DNA of 6,161 bases, taken from contig JADFHU010000366.1 in assembly GCA_022567055.1 (NCBI GenBank), positions 1 to 6,161 of the forward strand, read 5' to 3'. The notes below the pieces were generated by a model. That model made no database searches. It worked only from the letters and a program-made list of their open reading frames with translations, and was not told the DNA's origin. Below are positions 1 to 4,758 of this stretch, piece by piece (within the stretch, counting starts at the first letter, position 1; every line of letters begins with the position of its first letter). The DNA comes from Planctomycetota bacterium. Lineage in GTDB: Bacteria > Planctomycetota > Phycisphaerae > Sedimentisphaerales > Anaerobacaceae. The position numbers and the translations under genes were made by a program.

Positions 1-22
1 GGTTCGAATCCTTTCGGGGATA
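1..22 (+). tRNA. tRNA, 3' end only (T-arm and acceptor strand), identity unknown
   Basis: The window opens with a canonical T-loop, TTCGAAT (3-9), preceded by GG and followed by a 3' T-stem strand CCTTT (10-14). A seven-base acceptor strand CGGGGAT (15-21) and a discriminator A (22) follow. No CCA is encoded after it (GTT comes next), so CCA would have to be added enzymatically. The anticodon lies outside the window, so the amino acid cannot be assigned; the 5' acceptor strand is predicted to read ATCCCCG. A mobile element is inserted just downstream, and its target duplication begins at base 21. Confidence 0.72.
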
Positions 23-25
23 GTT

Positions 26-43
26 GGCTCTGTCTGAAAACTC
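26..43 (+). repeat. Left terminal inverted repeat of the MITE
   Basis: GGCTCTGTCTGAAAACTC is the exact reverse complement of 168-185 over 18 bases. Symmetry is lost on both sides of the 18 bp: 25/186 and 44/167 do not pair, which fixes the limits of the repeat. The TAGTT duplication (21-25) abuts it and overlaps the last two bases of the tRNA. Confidence 0.9.
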
Positions 44-167
44 GATCTGGCTTCGAGCGGCCCTTTTTCCGCCTGGCCGCATCCGGCTGCATCGACGATA
101 GAACGAACATCGCCTGCTTCGCCGTCTTTGCCAGGCGAAAAAATTGCTCGCTCTCGGGCCGACGACG

Positions 168-185
168 GAGTTTTCAGACAGAGCC
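168..185 (-). repeat. Right terminal inverted repeat of the MITE
   Basis: This is the exact inverted copy of 26-43. Its outermost base (C185), with T186 and A187 from the target duplication, forms the TAG stop codon of the minus-strand gene at 185-730. The second TAGTT copy occupies 186-190. Confidence 0.9.
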
Positions 186-730
186 TAGTTGAACTCAAAG
201 AGGGACTGAGTCTTGACCATGGTGACCTGGTCTGGGTATGCCGCGAAGGTATGCACATGTAACTCTTTGCGTCTTGCCTCGAAGTCCACATAGCAGAAAG
301 GCTGGAGGCTGCCCACTTCCATCTCCGGATATTTCACGAAGACGCCTCGGTTCTTCGAGAAACGTTCCAGATCGGCTCTGGTCTGCTTGTAAAGGTTGGG
401 ACTCATCTTTTCTACTTGGAAATCTGTCATGTAGCTTACGCCGCGGCTAAGGGTACACTTATGCGTACGGGGACCCCGGAAATGGAATCGTTCCAACAGC
501 CCTCGCGCGGGCAAAGGCTGCTTCGGCGTACTCACCACCTCGCTGAGACACACCTCGCCGCGGGAGACGCTTACGACGTAGGTGCACCCGGTCACCCAGA
601 TGGTTGCCTCGTAGTTCTCCGTCTTGACCTGTCTACTGGCATAGATATTGAACAGCTCGGGATGTAGTGGCCGCTGAAAGAGGCTGAAAGACAACTGGTC
701 AACCGCGAAGTTAAGCTTCGGTGATTCCAT
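185..730 (-). CDS. DUF2617-like conserved protein of unknown function
   Basis: This 181-residue soluble protein has no signal peptide or membrane segment. The stretch FQRPLHPELFNIYASRQV (about residues 18-35), the following beta-rich segment ending in CLSEVV, and the C-terminal VKTQSLFEF (172-180) match my memory of the DUF2617 family, known chiefly from planctomycetes and without an assigned function. The length is close to what I expect for that family, so the body looks complete. The ATG at 730-728 is preceded by AAGG very close to the start and GGGA a little farther away, so the ribosome site is mediocre. A promoter is predicted at 766-795. The stop codon TAG lies across the boundary between the MITE end (C185) and the target duplication. 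Before the insertion the frame would have continued as AAC TAT CCC CGA into the antisense of the tRNA, so the present C-terminus is probably set by the insertion. The family assignment is by recognition only. Confidence 0.7.
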   Translation of the reverse strand: MESPKLNFAVDQLSFSLFQRPLHPELFNIYASRQVKTENYEATIWVTGCTYVVSVSRGEVCLSEVVSTPKQPLPARGLLERFHFRGPRTHKCTLSRGVSYMTDFQVEKMSPNLYKQTRADLERFSKNRGVFVKYPEMEVGSLQPFCYVDFEARRKELHVHTFAAYPDQVTMVKTQSLFEFN

Positions 731-765
731 ACCTTAATCCCAAAAAACCATTTCTAGGCTCGGGC

Positions 766-795
766 ATTGTACCAAAACGGGCCTACCCGGCTCAA
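766..795 (-). promoter_or_regulatory. Predicted sigma-70-type promoter for the DUF2617-like gene
   Basis: On the minus strand, TTGAGC (795-790, four of six consensus bases) is followed after 18 bp by TACAAT (771-766, five of six). Transcription would start near 759, leaving a leader of about 28 bases before the ATG at 730. The -35 box lies within a short inverted repeat, GGCCT (780-784) / AGGCC (795-799), of unknown relevance. This is prediction from sequence only. Confidence 0.4.
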
Positions 796-812
796 GGCCT
801 TTATCAGTATTG

Positions 813-829
813 AAAAGCGGCCATACCGC
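813..829 (-). terminator. Weak candidate intrinsic terminator downstream of the CPBP protease gene
   Basis: Read on the minus strand, a short GC-rich hairpin GCGG-TATGG-CCGC (829-817) is followed by TTTT (816-813). It lies about 100 bp after the stop of the protease gene and just before the predicted promoter of the next gene, which is the right place for a terminator. The stem is only 4 bp and the T-run is short, so the call is weak. Confidence 0.3.
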
Positions 830-925
830 CCTTATGGGACGATTTTCGTGCAAACTCAGGAGACCAAACGAGTAACGAAAACCACAGCGTCTGAATATTT
901 TTTAAAAAAATGGCGACTGGCAGGG

Positions 926-1807
926 TTATGGATGAAAAAAGAGGGCGTTCAAAGTCGTCGCCATGATGTCGTAAAAGACGTGCGTACCTACGGCGATGCC
1001 GAATCCTCTGACTGCGAACAGGCCGGCGAAATAGACGCCGGCCGTCGCGCGAAAGCCAAAAGCGGTCCAAGTAAACTGGTTGTCGGGGCTCAGCGTAAAC
1101 TGTCCTTCGAGGAAAACGTAATGATGGTGAGCGCTGAATAGTCCCGCCGAGATGAGAATAGATAGAATCACGGACACTCGATGCTCAACACCGAGTAGGT
1201 CCTGGAAGAATAACATCAACGCGCAGATCAAGATCAACCGGAAGATGAGTTCTTCGTAAATCCCCGCGCCCACACCCGTCACCATGCTCGCCAGCAGCGT
1301 CCCGGTATGGGGCACGTTGCCCGACTGAAGAGGCATGAGACTAGAGCAGGAGAGGGAGGCCCCCTGGTCAGCGGGTCCTAGAGCGTCTGGGTTATTTACG
1401 AACAAGCTTAAGACAATGAGAGGAATCGCCAGGAGAATGCACTCTACCCACATCGGCCCCATGGGCCAGACGTCACTCCAGGCAAAACTCCATCTCTTGC
1501 GCGAAGCCAACTGGAGTCCCAGGAGGATCAGGATGACAACTAGGGGAGGTGCTATCCAGGCCAACTTTCCATTGTAACCCAAATAACCCAAAAACTCCTG
1601 CAACCAGACAAAGGCCACCACCCTGACCTGCGACTGATTGAGGACATCTGTATTGATGAGGATCGTGCCCACTTCGTAGAAGACAATGAAGGGCAGCAGG
1701 AACATGATGGCGTACACCGGGCGACTGGTCCGTTCCAGGTAGGAATCAGACTCAAAATTCAAGAGCTGGCCTGTACTGTACATTGAGTTCTCGTCGGCTC
1801 GGGTCAT
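926..1807 (-). CDS. CPBP-family intramembrane metalloprotease (Abi/CAAX-protease-like)
   Basis: This 293-residue multi-pass membrane protein has hydrophobic segments at about 31-51, 83-100, 121-137, 170-182, 188-204, 211-226 and 255-272. All three glutamyl-protease family motifs are present. EExxxR is EELIFR (E185, E186, R190), FxxxH is F224 to H228 inside FSAHHH, and HxxxD is H276-V-F-Y-D280. An active site is therefore expected within the membrane. CPBP proteins range from eukaryotic-type CAAX prenyl proteases to bacteriocin-immunity and scaffolding proteins, and the bacterial substrate cannot be inferred here. The ATG at 1807-1805 (MTRADEN) was taken as start. M9 (MYSTGQ), with GAGAA a few bases upstream, is an alternative, because the far start has only a distant purine tract (AGGATAGG). 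No convincing promoter was seen upstream. The gene stands alone, divergent from the glycosylase gene, so context adds little about its role. Confidence 0.85.
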   Translation of the reverse strand: MTRADENSMYSTGQLLNFESDSYLERTSRPVYAIMFLLPFIVFYEVGTILINTDVLNQSQVRVVAFVWLQEFLGYLGYNGKLAWIAPPLVVILILLGLQLASRKRWSFAWSDVWPMGPMWVECILLAIPLIVLSLFVNNPDALGPADQGASLSCSSLMPLQSGNVPHTGTLLASMVTGVGAGIYEELIFRLILICALMLFFQDLLGVEHRVSVILSILISAGLFSAHHHYVFLEGQFTLSPDNQFTWTAFGFRATAGVYFAGLFAVRGFGIAVGTHVFYDIMATTLNALFFHP

Positions 1808-1874
1808 ACGGCTGTACTGCCTATCCTATCTGGTTCAACTTGGAGTCGCGCGGGATTACAAACTGGGTTTTGAG

Positions 1875-1902
1875 TTTACTTCAAGTCGCTGTGGACTACA
1901 AT
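1875..1902 (+). promoter_or_regulatory. Predicted promoter for the DNA glycosylase gene
   Basis: TTTACT (1875-1880, four of six) and TACAAT (1897-1902, five of six) are separated by 16 bp. A start near 1909 would give a long leader of about 155 bases. That leader would contain the whole heptamer-repeat region at 1916-2022, so the repeat hairpin would be transcribed ahead of the coding region. An alternative -35, TTGAGT at 1870-1875, is too far away (21 bp). Prediction only. Confidence 0.35.
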
Positions 1903-1915
1903 AGCGGCAACCAGA

Positions 1916-2022
1916 GTCTGTGGGTCTGTGGGTCAGTATGCAGTAATCGGTCCCCGGTCCTCGGTCACATCAGTAGTCACTGCTCGAGCCATCGGCCCTC
2001 GCTGATTACTGATTGCTGAAAG
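1916..2022. repeat. Intergenic 7-bp-periodic repeat region with inverted arms, copy 1
   Basis: The region opens with two tandem GTCTGTGG octamers (1916-1931). Degenerate 7-bp units of the pattern CRGTNNN follow, starting at 1934, 1941, 1948, 1955 and 1962, with a further CAGTAGT at 1971. At 2002-2022 three units read in the opposite sense: CTGATTA, CTGATTG, CTGAAAG. The left arm 1933-1950 and the right arm 2002-2019 are reverse complements at 14 of 18 positions, enclosing a loop of about 51 bases. CAGTAATCGGT (1941-1951) and CTGATTACTGAT (2002-2013) recur exactly at 4695-4705 and 4732-4743, so this is a dispersed family rather than a chance palindrome. Its organisation resembles the short tandemly repeated heptanucleotides of cyanobacteria, although the unit differs. 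Confidence 0.7.
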
Positions 2023-2063
2023 TCGGCCGGCCAAAGCCGCTCCCAATGGTGCGTAGGTCTTGC

Positions 2064-2732
2064 ATGACAACGACGGAAAAACTGACCCAACTCTATGACA
2101 CCCTCTTTGCCCATTTTGGCCCACAGCACTGGTGGCCGGGCCAGACACGATTTGAAATCATCCTAGGCACAATCCTTACCCAAAACACCAATTGGTCGAA
2201 TGTCGAAAAAGCCATTAATCATCTAAAAGCGTCCAACGTGCTTACGCCGGCCAGACTGCGTGACATGGAGCCCAACCAGGTAGCCCAACTCATCAGGCCC
2301 GCGGGTTATTTCAGGGTGAAAGCCAAACGTGTCCGTCACTTTCTGGATTGGCTGTTTTCAGAATACGCTGGAGATCTTGACGCGGTGGCCCAACTGAACA
2401 CCTATTCGCTCCGGGAAGAACTGCTCTCCATCAGCGGCATCGGACCTGAAACGGCCGACTCTATGCTCTTGTACGCATTCAACCGGCCGATCTTCGTCGT
2501 AGACACCTATACCGCCCGCGTCGCGGTGCGTCACGGCCTCATCGAGCCCCCCTTCGACTATCATCAGCTACAGGACCTGTTCGAGTCCAATCTGCCCCAG
2601 GACGCGCAGCTCTACAACGAGTACCACGCGCTAATCGTGGCCATTGGAAAAGAGTTCTGCAAGCCCACGGCGAGGTGCGAACCCTGTCCACTCAATGGAT
2701 TGCCGCACACCGCCGAACTGCCGCTAGCGTAA
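2064..2732 (+). CDS. Endonuclease III superfamily DNA glycosylase, MagIII-like, likely monofunctional
   Basis: This 222-residue HhH-GPD protein probably excises damaged bases, perhaps alkylated purines, to start base-excision repair. Residues 22-45 (HWWPGQTRFEIILGTILTQN, then TNW) match the subgroup that includes Helicobacter pylori MagIII. The helix-hairpin-helix is SISGIGPETADSMLLYAF (122-139). The catalytic aspartate is D147 in VVDTYTAR. In E. coli Nth the helix-hairpin-helix carries a Schiff-base lysine (GVGRKTA); here the equivalent position is E129 (GIGPETA), which argues against beta-lyase activity. C199, C205 and C208 resemble three ligands of the Nth iron-sulphur cluster, but the fourth cysteine is absent, with only H215 near its place. 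The ATG at 2064 is preferred because AGGT lies 5 bp upstream and the protein begins like its relatives. An upstream in-frame start at 2013 would translate the repeat region. Its stop lies 4 bp from the convergent typA stop. Confidence 0.85.
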   Translation: MTTTEKLTQLYDTLFAHFGPQHWWPGQTRFEIILGTILTQNTNWSNVEKAINHLKASNVLTPARLRDMEPNQVAQLIRPAGYFRVKAKRVRHFLDWLFSEYAGDLDAVAQLNTYSLREELLSISGIGPETADSMLLYAFNRPIFVVDTYTARVAVRHGLIEPPFDYHQLQDLFESNLPQDAQLYNEYHALIVAIGKEFCKPTARCEPCPLNGLPHTAELPLA

Positions 2733-2736
2733 CTCC

Positions 2737-4608
2737 TCACACCCCAACACTCCTGCCTCTTTTGCGGGCGGCCCTGCGTCGGTCGTTCTCCTTGAGCAGT
2801 CGTTTCCGCATGCGGATGTGTTTAGGCGTGATCTCAACGAGTTCGTCTTCTTGGATGTATTCCAGGTGGGCCTCCAGACTCATGATACGGGGCGGTCGCA
2901 CGCGGGCAGACTCGTCTTTTCCGGAGGCGCGCATGTTGGTGAGTTGTTTGGCCCTGGTCGGATTGACGGAGATATCGTTCTCTTTGCAGTGCTCACCGAC
3001 GACCTGTCCGGCATAGACTTCCTCTCCCGGCTTGACAAAGAAGAAGCCGCGGTCGTAGAGGGTATCCAGGGCATAGGGCGTCACGACCCCGGTCACGGTC
3101 GCAATCATGACCCCCGCCTGGCGTCCGGGAATGGCGCCCCGCATCGGTTCGTAACGTTCGAAACTGTGATGCATGATCGCTCGCCCCTGCGTCGCCGTCA
3201 ACATGCGGGCGTTGAGCCCGAACAGTCCTCGGGAGGGAATCATGAACTCACTGTGCACGTAGTTGTTGGCACCCGATTTGGCGTCCATCTTGATCATTTC
3301 GCTGCGTCGATTCCCCACCAGACTCATCACCGCGTTTTGACATTCGGCCGGACACTCGATCACCAGCAGCTCAATGGGTTCCTGACGCCGGCCGTTCTTT
3401 TCGCGAAAGATGACATGCGGTTTTCCCACGCAGACTTCGAATCCTTCGCGCCGCATGTTTTCCAGCAGGATGCCCAAGTGCATGAGGCCCCGACCGGAGA
3501 CCAAGAACTCGTCGCCCATCTGGCCCGGTTCTACCCGCAGGGCCACATTGGTCTGGAGTTCTTTGTGCAATCGTTCTTTAATCTGTAGGGCCGTCACGTA
3601 TGTGCCGTCGCGGCCGGCCAAGGGACCATTGTTGGCGACGAAAGTCATGCTCATGGTGGGCTCGTCGATGGCGACGATGGGCAGCTGATTCGGCTCATCC
3701 GGGCAGGCGATGGTGTCACCGATATCGACGGGATCCAAACCGGCCACGGCGCAGATATCGCCGGCCATCGCGGCGAGTGCCTTCTTTTTGCCCAAGCCTT
3801 CAAACCCGTAGAGTTGAACCACCTTCTGCTGCGTGTGTCTGCCCTCGCGATCGATCACGGTCAAGGGTTGCGCCTGGATAATCTCTCCGGCAAAGATCTT
3901 GCCGATGGCCACCCGACCGACATAGTCAGAATACTCCAGCGTCGTCACCAGCATTTGCAGGGGCGCATTCGGATCCGCTGTCGGAGCCGGCACATGGCGA
4001 ATGATGGCTTCATAGACCGGTTTCATGGTCTCGTTGGGTTGGCCCAGGTCCGTAGTGGCCCAGCCGTTCTTGGCGGAGGCAAAGATGACCGGGAAGTCCA
4101 GAGAGTCGTCATTGGCCTCCAATTCTACGAAGAGGTCGAAGACCTCATTCACCACATCCTCCGGGCGGGAATCGATTCGATCCATCTTGTTGACCACCAG
4201 GATGGGTTTGAGGCCGTGCTGCAGGGCCTTGCCGAGGACATAGCGGGTCTGCGGCATCGGTCCCTCGAAGGCGTCCACCACCAGGATTACGCCGTCGGCC
4301 ATCTTGAGGACACGCTCGACCTCTCCGCCAAAATCGGCGTGGCCCGGGGTGTCGATGATGTTGATCTTGAATTCGCTCCCCCCCTCGTCGGTGTAATTGA
4401 CGGCGCAGTTCTTGCTGAGAATGGTGATGCCCCGTTCCCGTTCCAGAGGATCGGAATCCATGATGAGGTTGTGCTGACCCCCGGCCAGCTTGTCCAATTC
4501 TTCGTTGCGGAACATGCCCGACTGGTAGAGAAGTTGATCTACCAGAGTGGTCTTGCCATGATCGACATGGGCAATGATCGCGACATTTCGAACGGTTTCA
4601 ATTCGCAT
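2737..4608 (-). CDS. typA: Translational GTPase TypA/BipA
   Basis: This is a complete 623-residue ribosome-associated GTPase of the EF-G/LepA class, involved in ribosome assembly and adaptation to cold and other stress. The G motifs are all intact: AHVDHGKT (13-20), RERGITI with the switch threonine T62, DTPGHADF (86-93) with catalytic-type H90, NKMD (140-143) and SAK (178-180). Domain II follows (about 208-300, LQMLVTTLEYSDYVGRVAIG), then an EF-G-like domain III, a domain V-like region (about 395-475) and the TypA-specific C-terminal domain with the NMRASGKDE and ELVEITPKHIRMRKR stretches. It is slightly longer than the roughly 605-residue E. coli protein because of extra residues at the basic tail (RKRLLKENDRRRAARKRGR), a likely rRNA-contacting end. 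The ATG at 4608 gives the standard N-terminus. Only a weak GAG serves as ribosome site, after a run of seven T on the coding strand. It has its own predicted promoter and is separated from the polymerase gene by a repeat. Confidence 0.97.
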   Translation of the reverse strand: MRIETVRNVAIIAHVDHGKTTLVDQLLYQSGMFRNEELDKLAGGQHNLIMDSDPLERERGITILSKNCAVNYTDEGGSEFKINIIDTPGHADFGGEVERVLKMADGVILVVDAFEGPMPQTRYVLGKALQHGLKPILVVNKMDRIDSRPEDVVNEVFDLFVELEANDDSLDFPVIFASAKNGWATTDLGQPNETMKPVYEAIIRHVPAPTADPNAPLQMLVTTLEYSDYVGRVAIGKIFAGEIIQAQPLTVIDREGRHTQQKVVQLYGFEGLGKKKALAAMAGDICAVAGLDPVDIGDTIACPDEPNQLPIVAIDEPTMSMTFVANNGPLAGRDGTYVTALQIKERLHKELQTNVALRVEPGQMGDEFLVSGRGLMHLGILLENMRREGFEVCVGKPHVIFREKNGRRQEPIELLVIECPAECQNAVMSLVGNRRSEMIKMDAKSGANNYVHSEFMIPSRGLFGLNARMLTATQGRAIMHHSFERYEPMRGAIPGRQAGVMIATVTGVVTPYALDTLYDRGFFFVKPGEEVYAGQVVGEHCKENDISVNPTRAKQLTNMRASGKDESARVRPPRIMSLEAHLEYIQEDELVEITPKHIRMRKRLLKENDRRRAARKRGRSVGV

Positions 4609-4663
4609 AGTGTCTCAAAAAAAGTGCCTATAAGGAGTGTGGTCCACGATTCAGAGGCGAGCC

Positions 4664-4692
4664 TTTATAGCAGACCTACCGGCGGAAGTAAA
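4664..4692 (-). promoter_or_regulatory. Predicted sigma-70-type promoter for typA
   Basis: On the minus strand, TTTACT (4692-4687, four of six) is followed after exactly 17 bp by TATAAA (4669-4664, five of six). Transcription would start near 4657, giving a leader of about 48 bases that contains a T7 run (4623-4617) shortly before the start codon. The -35 box lies only 2 bp from the heptamer-repeat array at 4695-4758, so the array could influence access or block read-through from the upstream polymerase gene. Confidence 0.45.
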
Positions 4693-4694
4693 TA

Positions 4695-4758
4695 CAGTAA
4701 TCGGTAATCGGTTTGGGCTACGCACTGAATACTGATTACTGATCACTGATTACTGGCT
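4695..4758. repeat. Intergenic heptamer array with inverted arms, copy 2
   Basis: The right arm is an uninterrupted tandem of five 7-bp units with consensus ACTGATT, starting at 4724, 4731, 4738, 4745 and 4752. The left arm (4695-4712) carries the same heptamer inverted: CAGTAAT, CGGTAAT, CGGT. On the minus strand, the right arm following the polymerase stop can pair with the left arm over 18 positions with about three mismatches, forming a hairpin. Only a weak T-rich tail (TATTTACTT) follows, so a terminator role is possible but unproven. The octamer GGCTACGC occurs at 4716-4723 and again at 4755-4762, on either side of the tandem arm; the second copy contains the polymerase stop codon (4757-4759). 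Exact words are shared with the repeat at 1916-2022. Confidence 0.75.

Larger units (their letters stand above)
26..185. mobile_element. MITE-like non-autonomous element with perfect 18-bp TIRs and 5-bp TSD
   Basis: The 160-bp segment begins with GGCTCTGTCTGAAAACTC (26-43) and ends with its exact reverse complement (168-185). It is bracketed directly by TAGTT at 21-25 and TAGTT at 186-190, as expected for a transposition target duplication. It contains no credible ORF and no transposase, so it would have to be moved by an enzyme encoded elsewhere. Internal segments also pair: 49-57 with 153-160 (one bulge), and 64-77 with 130-143 (CGCCTGGC against GCCAGGCG plus a T-run against an A-run). The whole element could therefore fold into one long interrupted hairpin with an apical loop of about 78-129. 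I cannot assign the TIR to an IS family with certainty. Confidence 0.85.

Noticed and set aside
897..911. T6A7 tract as a terminator after the protease gene
   Set aside because: It is an AT palindrome without a GC-rich stem and so does not fit an intrinsic terminator; the hairpin at 813-829 is a better, though weak, candidate.
767..1141. Plus-strand ORF of 124 codons overlapping the protease gene end and the adjacent intergenic region
   Set aside because: The composition is low-complexity and basic, there is no ribosome site, and it is largely antisense to the well-supported protease gene.
1916..2022. CRISPR array
   Set aside because: The units are about 7 bp with no spacers. CRISPR repeats are normally 24-47 bp with unique spacers of similar length, and no cas genes are present.
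2025..2032. GGCCGGCC palindrome upstream of the glycosylase
   Set aside because: An 8-bp GC palindrome in a GC-rich genome is unremarkable, and no second copy was seen in the nearby promoter regions.
2013..2063. N-terminal extension of the glycosylase from an ATT/ATG-like start at 2013
   Set aside because: It would translate through the heptamer repeat into a Pro/Arg-rich stretch, while MTTTEKLTQLYDTLFAHFGP from 2064 matches the usual family N-terminus and has an AGGT upstream.
3814..4707. Long plus-strand ORF of 297 codons, and another at 2818-3588
   Set aside because: Both are antisense shadows of typA, whose minus-strand product has every expected GTPase and TypA motif. The plus translations are rich in His, Gln and Arg and match no family I know.
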